The notes under the pieces: generated by a model
What the model was told of the DNA's origin: nothing
Database searches by the model: none
Seen by the model: only the letters and a program-made list of their open reading frames with translations
Position numbers and translations under genes: made by a program
In this document: in pieces, positions 17,213-23,654 of the stretch
Numbering within the stretch: the stretch's first letter is position 1
Layout: the number at the start of each line of letters is the position of its first letter
From: Lachnospiraceae bacterium
Lineage (GTDB): Bacteria > Bacillota > Clostridia > Lachnospirales > Lachnospiraceae
DNA length: 32,024 bases
Direction: 5' to 3'
Assembly (NCBI GenBank): GCA_022799755.1
Contig: JAAWOU010000037.1
Location: forward strand, 1 to 32,024

Positions 17213-19012
17213 TTATTTCGTAAGTTCTTCCAATTCCTCTATCACCTGTCCGAATACGTCCAGGGCGTCCTGGATAGGCTGGGCGCCGGTCAGGTCCACA
17301 CCGGCGATCTTCAGCAGTTCTACCGGAGGCATGGAGCATCCGCCGGAAAGGAACTTCTTGTATCGCTCTACGGCAGGCGCGCCCTCTTTCAGGATGTTGT
17401 GGGCCACGGCCACGGCAGCCGAGAAAGAGGTGGCGTACTGGTACACATAGAAATCGTAGTAGAAATGCGGGATCCTCGCCCATTCCACGCCGATCTCCGG
17501 ATCGGACACCATATCCGGCCCATAATACTTGCAGTTTAAGTCATAGTAGACTTTCGTCAGGGCTTCCGCCGTCAGGCTCTGCCCCTCCTCGGCCATCCTG
17601 TTGGTGATCATCTCATATTCCGCGAACATGGTCTGGCGGTACACAGTTCCCTTGAAGCTGTCCAAGTAATGGTTCAGCAGGAACGCCCGCTCTTTCTTAT
17701 CCGTGGTGTGGGCCAGCAGATACTCCATCAGCAGGATCTCGTTGCAGGTGGAAGCCACTTCCGCCACGAAAATCCGGTAGCCTGCATACATGGGCGGCTG
17801 GCCATGGTTGGAATGCCAGGTGTGCATGGAATGGCCCAGCTCATGGATCAGGGTGAACAGATTGTCCATATTGCCCGTATAGTTCAGCAGGATATAGGGA
17901 TAGCTGTCATAGGATCCGGTGGAGTAGGCGCCGCTGCGCTTGCCCTTGTTCTCGTACACGTCAATCCAGCGGTCGGCAAAGCCTTTTCTGACTACTTCAA
18001 GGTAGTCCTCTCCCAGGGGAGCCAGGGCTTTCAGGACCGTCTCTTTGGCTTCGGCAAAGGGAATCTCCTTGGACACGCCTGCGATAATGGGGGTGTAGAT
18101 GTCGTACATATGCAGCTCGTCCACACCCAGCAGGCGTTTGCGCAGGCGTACATAGCGGTGCATCTTGTCCAGGTTCTGGTTGACCGTGTCGATCAGGTTC
18201 CGGTACACCTGGGAGGAGACATTCACTCCGTTTACGGCCGCCTCCAGGGTATTTTCATAATGGCGGGCCCGGGCGTTGAAGATCAGCTGCTTCACATGGC
18301 CGCTGTAGATGCTGGCCAGGGTGTGGGAGTACTGTCTGTATACGCTGTAGAACTTTTCAAAGGTCTCCCTGCGGACGCGGCGGTCTGTCGATTCCTCCAG
18401 AGGCACGAACCGCCCCTGGGTGATCTGTACCATCTCGCCCTTTTCATCCTCCACCTCCGGAAACGTCAGATCCGCGTTGTTGAAGATGGAGTAGGTCTGG
18501 TCGGGATTGTTGCAGATTTCGGAGGCATCGGCCAGCAGTTTTTCCATCTCCTTGGACAGGGTATGGGGCTTCAGGCGCAGGGTATCCTCCAAATCGATTC
18601 GGTACTCCTCCAGCTCCGGGCACTGGCGATAGTAGTCCTCCAAATGGGCGGGCTCCAGCTCCAGAATCTCGGGGACAATGAAAGAGATGTCGCTCCCGAT
18701 GCCGGCCGTGATGGCGCTGAAGCGCTGGTTCATCTCCTGATGGGCGTCATTGCCGGTATCCTGATCACTGAGGCAGGATACGTATACGCCCAGATGGTGC
18801 AGTTTGCGGTACAGGTCCGTCTGCTGGCGCAGGGTGTCAAGGAGGCTCCGGGCGCTTTCGCACACATGTCCTTCCTGATCCGCCAGCTTTCTGCCCATCT
18901 CCCGGGCCTGTTTCAGGTCCGCTTCCCAGCTTTCACGGTCAGCGTACATCCTGCTTAAATCCCAGGTGTCCTCCGGGGCTACCTGCTCTCTTGTGGGTAA
19001 TGTTTTTGCCAT
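17213..19012 (-). CDS. pepF: Oligoendopeptidase F (M3B metallopeptidase); element cargo
   Basis: 599 residues, full length for PepF. A cytoplasmic zinc peptidase that cleaves peptides of roughly 7 to 17 residues. Zinc site HELGH at residues 390-394 with E418 as third ligand (FVAEVASTCNE). The N-terminal half has the helical PF08439 region (SIFNNADLTFPEVEDEKGE). The substrate-binding GYRIF and the C-terminal FYYDFYVYQYATSFSAA blocks are intact, so the enzyme should be active. GAGAGGAT precedes the ATG at 19012. The gene lies wholly inside the serine-recombinase element between its attachment junctions, unusual for this mostly housekeeping gene. It may supply extra peptidase activity or act on a peptide signal or toxin (speculative). 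Confidence 0.95.
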   Translation of the reverse strand: MAKTLPTREQVAPEDTWDLSRMYADRESWEADLKQAREMGRKLADQEGHVCESARSLLDTLRQQTDLYRKLHHLGVYVSCLSDQDTGNDAHQEMNQRFSAITAGIGSDISFIVPEILELEPAHLEDYYRQCPELEEYRIDLEDTLRLKPHTLSKEMEKLLADASEICNNPDQTYSIFNNADLTFPEVEDEKGEMVQITQGRFVPLEESTDRRVRRETFEKFYSVYRQYSHTLASIYSGHVKQLIFNARARHYENTLEAAVNGVNVSSQVYRNLIDTVNQNLDKMHRYVRLRKRLLGVDELHMYDIYTPIIAGVSKEIPFAEAKETVLKALAPLGEDYLEVVRKGFADRWIDVYENKGKRSGAYSTGSYDSYPYILLNYTGNMDNLFTLIHELGHSMHTWHSNHGQPPMYAGYRIFVAEVASTCNEILLMEYLLAHTTDKKERAFLLNHYLDSFKGTVYRQTMFAEYEMITNRMAEEGQSLTAEALTKVYYDLNCKYYGPDMVSDPEIGVEWARIPHFYYDFYVYQYATSFSAAVAVAHNILKEGAPAVERYKKFLSGGCSMPPVELLKIAGVDLTGAQPIQDALDVFGQVIEELEELTK

Positions 19013-19222
19013 GACAATATCCTCTCTTCCATAAAATATTCTGAAACAGTATATCAGTGATAGGATAACATACTTTGGTAAAATAAGCTATATTATCCTG
19101 TATTTTCTCCATGTACAAATACTGCGGAGTCACTTTTCACAGGTAATTCTGCGGAGTGTTTTCCTGCGCATTTTGCACGAAAAACCCGAGACTGCGTGCA
19201 CCGTTTAGCCTGTCCCACGTCC

Positions 19223-19249
19223 CGGGCCGGATCCGGATCGTCCGGCCCG
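19223..19249 (-). terminator. GC-rich hairpin after the 68-residue gene
   Basis: CGGGCCGGA and TCCGGCCCG form a perfect 9-bp stem with a 9-base loop, 6 bases beyond the stop at 19255. No U-run follows, so it may only protect the transcript end. Confidence 0.4.
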
Positions 19250-19254
19250 AGGCG

Positions 19255-19461
19255 TCACGCGTCCTCCGCCGATACGACCACGGCTTCATCGTTGATGATC
19301 TTCACAGTCAGGATCTGCCCATTGATCTCTTCTTTCCATCCGTCGATCTCCAGTCCGTGCTGGTCCGCGTACTGCCTGACCAGCGCCCGCTTGACCGCCA
19401 GCACCCTCTTTGGAGTCAGCTCCATGTCCGGCCGCGGCCCCGCTGCCATCGTTTCTGCCAT
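19255..19461 (-). CDS. 68-residue protein of unknown function, next to the recombinase
   Basis: 68 residues: MAETMAAGPRPDMELTPKRV, a basic helix (LAVKRALVRQYADQHGLEI), then two beta-like strands (GQILTVKIINDEAVVVSAED). The ATG at 19461 follows GGGAGGGAGG at 7 bases, a very strong site, so this small frame is likely real; the longer frame to 19485 covers that site. I do not recognise the family. Its place between pepF and the divergent recombinase, its size and its basic helix fit a recombination directionality factor or small regulator, but that is only a guess. Confidence 0.65.
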   Translation of the reverse strand: MAETMAAGPRPDMELTPKRVLAVKRALVRQYADQHGLEIDGWKEEINGQILTVKIINDEAVVVSAEDA

Positions 19462-19600
19462 ATGTATGCCTCCCTCCCAATCCATTCCTATGATGCATGG
19501 GTTGTACTTGTTTCCGGATTCCTTTGGATGAATGAAAAAAGTTTTTCAATCCGTTATATTGGGCGCTGCATTTGTCATTATATTGTAAAAGGGGGATTCA
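19462..19600. other. Divergent spacer between the 68-residue gene and the recombinase promoter
   Basis: The whole gap between the two divergent genes runs from 19462 to 19796. It has no gene. The left part is AT-rich (CAATCCGTTATATTGGG, TTATATTGTAAAAGG) and should hold the leftward promoter of the 68-residue gene, but no pair of boxes with correct spacing stands out. The right part holds the recombinase promoter and a leader of about 160 bases. Confidence 0.5.
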
Positions 19601-19629
19601 TTGACTCCATAGAAAGATATCCTTATAGA
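19601..19629 (+). promoter_or_regulatory. Recombinase promoter
   Basis: TTGACT, 17-base spacer, TATAGA. The -35 matches 5 of 6 and the -10 4 of 6. Transcription would start near 19636, leaving a long leader of about 160 bases before the ATG at 19797. Confidence 0.6.
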
Positions 19630-19796
19630 AACGGACAATCATAATCTGATAACCGGTAAAAAGCCGCTCCCCGCCTCCCAATCGCTGTAGCCTGAATGAT
19701 CATGACTATACTTCTGTGTTCTAATATGAATCCGGAGAAAGCGGGAAATTGCCTGAGGCCCGAGGGCGGAGCCGCAATCAGAAAGAGAGGAGATAT

Positions 19797-21167
19797 ATGC
19801 CTAAAATCAGATGCGCCATCTACGACCGCGTCAGCACGGAGCTGCAGGCAAAGGAGGGGCTCTCCCTGGACGCCCAGAAGCAGGCCCTCACGGACTACGC
19901 ACTCGCCCACGGCTACGAGATCGTGGACTACTACGCCGACGAGGGCCTGACCGCCCGCAAGAAGATGCAGAACCGAAAGGACCTGATGCGCCTGCTGCGG
20001 GACGTGGAGGCCGACCGGATAGATCTGATCCTGGTCACGAAGCTGGACCGGTGGTTCCGCAACATCAAGGACTACCACAACACCCAGGCCATCCTGGAGG
20101 CCCATCACTGCAACTGGAAGACTGTCTTCGAGGAATACGATACCTCCACGGCCAACGGCCGCTTCGCCATTAATATCATGCTCTCTGTCAATGAGAACGA
20201 ATGCGACCGAACCTCCGACCGCATCAGCTCCGTCTTCCGGTACAAGAAAAGCCGGAAAGAACATCTGAACGGGAAACCTGCCTACGGATATACTGCGGAC
20301 AAGGACAAGAAGCTGGTCAAGGATCCCGCCAGGGAGCATATCGTCAATGACATCTTCGATCAGTACTTCACCACCTACTCCAAGAAAGCCACTGTGCAGT
20401 ACATACTCGCCAAGTATGCCGGATCCCCCGTCTGTCCCACCATGTACCAGGTGAACCGCATATTGAAGAGCCAGACCTATACCGGCCGGATGTACGGCAT
20501 CGAGGATTACTGCCCGGCCTACATCACCGCGCAGCAGTACCAAAGGATCCAGTCCGTCAGCGACTCCAAGACCATCCCGCGCCAGACAGAGCCTTTCCTC
20601 TTCTCTTCCATGGTAAGGTGCCCGGTCTGCGGGAAGAACATGAGCGGCTTCGTGAAGCGCCGGCAGCGAAAGTGCGGCGAAGTATCCGAGTACAAGCGGT
20701 ACCGCTGCGGCGCAAAGTTCATGGAGTACCACAGCGGCGCATGCCTGTCCGAGTCCGTCATAGAGGAGTACCTTTTGACCCATGTGGAGGAGGATGCAAG
20801 CGCAGAGATAAAGGAGCTTTCCGGAAAACGAAAAGACCTGCCGCAGAAGCCGGACATGTCCGCCGCTGTCCGAGCGGAGCTGGACCGCCTTAATATCATG
20901 TACCAGAAAGGGAGAATCAAAGAAGCGTATTATGACGAACAGTACGCCCGCCTGTCCAGGAAGCTGAAAGATTGCAGTCCGCCGGAGGAGATAACAACAT
21001 CCCCGGACGCCTGCAAGGCCATCTCCGGGAATTTTACGGGGGAATGGCAGCAAATGTACCGGAACCTGGATCCGGACCATAAGAAGTCCTATTGGAAAGA
21101 GATCATCCGACAGATTGAAGTGGATCCGGATACCCGCAGAGTATGCGGGTTCGGCTTTCGGATTTAG
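19797..21167 (+). CDS. Large serine recombinase (site-specific integrase of the element)
   Basis: 456 residues. The N-terminal resolvase domain has the catalytic serine at residue 13 (AIYDRVSTELQ) with the active-site arginine before it, plus LDAQKQALTDYA and LILVTKLDRWFRN. Next is the recombinase domain (GKPAYGYTADKDKKLVKDP, YTGRMYGIEDYCPAYI). A zinc ribbon begins near residue 274 (CPVCGKNMSGF, more cysteines to about 320), then a coiled-coil tail (AAVRAELDRLNIMYQKGRIK). This is the TndX/TnpX-like class that catalyses attP x attB recombination. AGGAG 5-6 bases before the ATG at 19797 fixes the start. The stop codon lies 22 bases from the right crossover core and overlaps by 3 bases the stop codon region of the convergent truncated lipoprotein. 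Confidence 0.95.
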   Translation: MPKIRCAIYDRVSTELQAKEGLSLDAQKQALTDYALAHGYEIVDYYADEGLTARKKMQNRKDLMRLLRDVEADRIDLILVTKLDRWFRNIKDYHNTQAILEAHHCNWKTVFEEYDTSTANGRFAINIMLSVNENECDRTSDRISSVFRYKKSRKEHLNGKPAYGYTADKDKKLVKDPAREHIVNDIFDQYFTTYSKKATVQYILAKYAGSPVCPTMYQVNRILKSQTYTGRMYGIEDYCPAYITAQQYQRIQSVSDSKTIPRQTEPFLFSSMVRCPVCGKNMSGFVKRRQRKCGEVSEYKRYRCGAKFMEYHSGACLSESVIEEYLLTHVEEDASAEIKELSGKRKDLPQKPDMSAAVRAELDRLNIMYQKGRIKEAYYDEQYARLSRKLKDCSPPEEITTSPDACKAISGNFTGEWQQMYRNLDPDHKKSYWKEIIRQIEVDPDTRRVCGFGFRI

Positions 21168-21784
21168 GGGTGCAGTAACATATAGTTTACTACCGTGAAA
21201 TCCCCCTGCCCGCCGGAAAACGCCGCTGCCGTAGAGCCGAAGTCAATGCTCTGGTCAATGTTCACATCCGCCCGCGGGTCAATCCCGTTCTTTTCCAGGA
21301 TATACTCAAACACCATCTGGGGCATCCCGCCGGCTCTGCCGCCCAGCACATCCTTGCCTTTGATCATATCCCAGGAAAAGTCCTCAATGGGTTCTCTGGA
21401 CACCAAAAAGTTGCCTGCACGCTGGGTCAGCTGAGCGAAATTCACCACATAGTCCTCGGTTCCTCCCACATAAGTATAGATGGTGCTCTCGCTTCCCATG
21501 AAGCCGATGTCCGCCTCGCCGGTCAGCACCGCGGTCATGGTCTTGTCGGCCCCGAAACCGGTCACCAGCGTCAGTTCGATTCCTGCCTCCTCAAAATAGC
21601 CCTCCTCTATGGCCACATACATGGGCGCATAAAAAATGGAGTGGGCCACCTCGTTGAGCACCACCTTTGTCTTGCTGCCTTTCGCCGCCTCTGTGCCGCC
21701 TGCACCGCAGCCGGTCACGGCCGCTGCCGCCGTCAGAAGCGCCAGGCAGAGAACGCCTGCCTTTTTTATGGATAACTTTCTCAT
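21164..21784 (-). pseudogene. ABC transporter substrate-binding lipoprotein, N-terminal part (interrupted gene, 5' fragment)
   Basis: 206 codons as it stands. A lipoprotein signal peptide (KKAGVLCLALLTAAAAVTGC, lipobox VTGC) leads into the first lobe of an NMT1/SsuA/ThiY-like binding protein (SIFYAPMYVAIEEGYFEEAG, ADIGFMGSESTIYTYVGG). Native sequence stops at GQGDFTV. The element then adds VNYMLLHP and a TAA, so the product would be a truncated lipoprotein lacking about 140 residues. GGAGG 5 bases before the ATG at 21784 (MRKLSIKKAG) supports that start over the ATG at 21796, which overlaps the ribosome site. Related proteins bind thiamine precursors, sulfonates or similar small molecules; the ligand here is unknown. 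Confidence 0.88.
21168..21205. other. Right attachment junction of the serine-recombinase element
   Basis: Plus strand: GGGG, arm TGCAGTAACATATA (21171-21184), GTTTA, core CTAC (21190-21193), then chromosomal CGTGAAATCCCC inside the lipoprotein gene. With the left junction it defines attB as two half-sites ending in GGGG and CCCC around the core. Confidence 0.8.
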
Positions 21785-21793
21785 AGCTACCTC

Positions 21794-21819
21794 CATATGA
21801 TTTGATAAAGTATCATATG
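21794..21819. repeat. Inverted repeat upstream of the lipoprotein gene, possible operator
   Basis: CATATGAT and ATCATATG form a perfect 8-bp inverted repeat with a 10-base spacer. It lies just upstream of the ribosome site and overlaps a candidate -10 (TATGAT on the minus strand). It could be an operator or a small RNA hairpin. Confidence 0.4.
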
Positions 21820-21880
21820 AAGAAATGCCTGTCTTTGTTACACCGTTCCCGGAAATGGCACTGCCAGGCGCTTTTTGCCG

Positions 21881-22519
21881 TTATGCCTCTCCGCCTTCGT
21901 TTTTGGGAGCCTTTTTTCTCCCCTGCGTCTCGGCCGCCAGCTCGTCTATCATCTTCTCGATCATAAGTTTCTTCAGATATACGTCAAAGCCAAGCAGGCA
22001 GATGAACGCGAACATATGGAGGAAATCCGTGTCCTCCTGGGGCGCCCCCTGAAAGGCTTCCTGGGCAACCTTGAATTTCTCCTCAATGTCCGCTTTCATG
22101 GACTGGAGCATCTTATCCTCCATGCCGAAAGCTTCCCTGTAAATCGCCTCCATGTCGTACGCCTGGCCGTTCTGGAAATAGCGTTCCGTGATGGGCTTTA
22201 AGAGCGTCTGTATGTCGTTGATGGACAGAATTCCCTTATAATAATAGATAAATACCAGAAGCATCACATGCTCTCTGGAATATTTCTTTTTCATGGGCGG
22301 AGGCAGCAGATCGTTCTTCGCATAATTGTTGATCATGGTCTTGGTCAGTATCTTGTCCTCTCCGGGATATCTGGCAGATGACTGCAGGCGGCTGTCAATA
22401 AAGGTAGTGACCTGGTCCATGTACAGATCGATATTCGGTATGTCCTCGGGGCTGATGTATTTCACTCTGTCCAGACTTGCCAAGATACTGTTCAATATAT
22501 CGTCATTGTCTATTGTCAT
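21881..22519 (-). CDS. DUF1836 family protein (YkrK-like), probable regulator
   Basis: 212 residues. The N-terminal half has the DUF1836 pattern with a MerR-like HTH signature: LTKTMINNYAKNDLLPPPMK followed by KKYSREHVMLLVFIYYYKG and a further ILSINDIQTLLKPI helix. The C-terminal half is helical with a moderately hydrophobic stretch (LHMFAFICLLGFDVYL). The family includes Bacillus YkrK, reported as a regulator of htpX, so DNA binding is a reasonable inference. It has a near-consensus promoter whose start region holds a tandem 15-base repeat, a possible autoregulatory site. It is divergent from the YerC/TrpR-like gene. Confidence 0.85.
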   Translation of the reverse strand: MTIDNDDILNSILASLDRVKYISPEDIPNIDLYMDQVTTFIDSRLQSSARYPGEDKILTKTMINNYAKNDLLPPPMKKKYSREHVMLLVFIYYYKGILSINDIQTLLKPITERYFQNGQAYDMEAIYREAFGMEDKMLQSMKADIEEKFKVAQEAFQGAPQEDTDFLHMFAFICLLGFDVYLKKLMIEKMIDELAAETQGRKKAPKNEGGEA

Positions 22520-22572
22520 ATCTGTCCCCTTTCTCTGTGCTCCAGCGGCTGACAGTTTGGAATGGATACAGC

Positions 22573-22602
22573 TTTCTATTGTCTAAGTTTCTATTGTCTA
22601 AG
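22573..22602. repeat. Tandem 15-base direct repeat in the DUF1836 start region
   Basis: TTTCTATTGTCTAAG occurs twice without a gap (22573-22587, 22588-22602). It covers the predicted transcription start and first bases of the DUF1836 message, where a bound repressor would block initiation. Confidence 0.8.
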
Positions 22603-22606
22603 TTCC

Positions 22607-22635
22607 ATTATATAGTATTCATTACTACATGACAA
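22607..22635 (-). promoter_or_regulatory. Near-consensus promoter of the DUF1836 gene
   Basis: Minus strand TTGTCA, 17-base spacer, TATAAT (plus-strand ATTATA at 22607-22612). Matches 5 of 6 and 6 of 6. Confidence 0.75.
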
Positions 22636-22672
22636 CATCTTCTTTCAAAATATTTTCTTAAGCTTTTCTGCC

Positions 22673-22701
22673 TTTACTTTAAGACTTTAATATGATAAAA
22701 T
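22673..22701 (+). promoter_or_regulatory. Promoter of the YerC/TrpR-like gene
   Basis: TTTACT, 17-base spacer, TAAAAT, giving a leader of about 53 bases before the ATG at 22761. It is back-to-back with the DUF1836 promoter. Confidence 0.65.
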
Positions 22702-22760
22702 ATTGAGACAGAGAGACATTATGTCGGAATCATCAGAAAGCAGCCAAGAGGTGCCTAATC

Positions 22761-23084
22761 ATGAACAAAAAAGTAAAAAGCGATGCCGTGGATTTCCTGT
22801 TCGACGCCATTCTCTGTCTGGAAAGCAGGGACGAATGCTACAGCTTCTTCGAAGATTTGTGTACGGTCAATGAGCTGATATCCATCTCCCAGAGATTCGA
22901 GGTGGCCGCCATGCTCAAAAATCACAACACTTATCTGGAGATTGCAGAGAAGACAGGAGCCTCCACCGCCACCATCAGCCGTGTGAACAGATCGCTGAAT
23001 TACGGAAATGACGGCTACGAGACCGTATTCGGACGCATGGGCAGAAAGACGCCCTCGGACAATCCCGAATCTCCCTCCTCATAA
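22761..23084 (+). CDS. YerC/YecD family TrpR-related protein
   Basis: 107 residues, typical for this small family. The TrpR-like fold is seen in FFEDLCTVNELISISQRFEVAAML, and the HTH in YLEIAEKTGASTATISRVNRSLNYG. DNA binding is expected; target genes are unknown in most members. AGAGGTG lies 6-8 bases before the ATG. The C-terminal tail (RKTPSDNPESPSS) is probably disordered. It ends at a terminator shared with the convergent bactofilin gene. Confidence 0.92.
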   Translation: MNKKVKSDAVDFLFDAILCLESRDECYSFFEDLCTVNELISISQRFEVAAMLKNHNTYLEIAEKTGASTATISRVNRSLNYGNDGYETVFGRMGRKTPSDNPESPSS

Positions 23085-23107
23085 AACGCCGCATTTTACG
23101 TGTAGCG

Positions 23108-23144
23108 AAAAAGCAGGCATGCTAAAAGGGCATCCCTGCTTTTT
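23108..23144. terminator. Bidirectional intrinsic terminator
   Basis: AAAAAGCAGG (23108-23117) pairs with CCTGCTTTTT (23135-23144), 17-base loop. T-runs on both strands serve the convergent YerC-like and bactofilin genes. Confidence 0.85.
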
Positions 23145-23173
23145 TCGTCTATGTGAATCGTATGTATTGTCGG

Positions 23174-23632
23174 CTAAGCCTGTGCGCCGTCCTCCGAAGA
23201 AGCTGTCTCTACCCCCTGAAGCGCATCCGCCACGGCCGCTTTGGCTTCCTTTTGCATCACTTTTATCTCCCGGCGGTTGGGCTTAGGCCTCTTGCTGGCA
23301 TCCTGATTCATATTGCATCTGCCCTGGAAGATAGCCTGCTCGTCGATCACCAGGCCGTTTGTGGTAATGTCCCCGATGACCCTGGCCGTGGATGTCAGCT
23401 CCACTTTCTCCGGCACGTTCAGGTTGCCGTAGACCTCTCCGCCGATGATGACTTTCTTCGCATCGATGTCCCCATTGATGCAGCCGGATGCTCCGACGAT
23501 CACGGTGTCCGATACTGTCACGTTCCCGTTCACCGTTCCGTCGATGCGGATCGCACCCTCGGCCATAAAGTCGCCGGCGCACTCCGCGTTCATTCCGATA
23601 ATAGTCGAAATCTGTGTCTCGTTCTTCCTCAT
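23174..23632 (-). CDS. Bactofilin (polymer-forming cytoskeletal protein)
   Basis: 152 residues. The central part is a right-handed beta-helix with regular repeats (IRIDGTVNGNVTVSDTVIVG, GCINGDIDAKKVIIGGEVYG, NLNVPEKVELTSTARVIGDI). The ends are basic or disordered (KRPKPNRREIKVM, then VETASSEDGAQA). Bactofilins form membrane-attached filaments that position wall enzymes. The ATG at 23632 follows AAAGGGAAA; the longer frame to 23698 overlaps the upstream gene. It lies 22 bases after the LytM-like gene, so they are one operon. Confidence 0.9.
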   Translation of the reverse strand: MRKNETQISTIIGMNAECAGDFMAEGAIRIDGTVNGNVTVSDTVIVGASGCINGDIDAKKVIIGGEVYGNLNVPEKVELTSTARVIGDITTNGLVIDEQAIFQGRCNMNQDASKRPKPNRREIKVMQKEAKAAVADALQGVETASSEDGAQA

Positions 23633-23654
23633 TTTCCCTTTCCTCCGCTTTTCA

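Larger units (their letters stand above)
14261..21193. mobile_element. 6.9 kb serine-recombinase integrative element inside a lipoprotein gene
   Basis: The element is bounded by the 4-base repeat CTAC (14261-14264 and 21190-21193) and is 6929 bases long counting one copy. It contains, left to right: an LRR/HEAT-like gene, a DUF2185-DUF4241 gene, pepF and a 68-residue gene, all leftward, and a large serine recombinase rightward that ends next to the right junction. Deleting it restores an uninterrupted lipoprotein frame. Its joined ends form a symmetric attP-like site. Base composition is close to the neighbours, so the source is probably a related host. It carries no conjugation or phage structural genes, so it would need another element for transfer between cells. 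Confidence 0.88.

Noticed and set aside
19623..21080. 485-codon open frame on the minus strand
   Set aside because: Antisense to the serine recombinase, which has catalytic and zinc motifs; His/Leu/Val-rich shadow composition.
14261..21193. Interpretation as a prophage or conjugative element
   Set aside because: No capsid, portal, terminase, relaxase or type IV secretion genes are present within the junctions.
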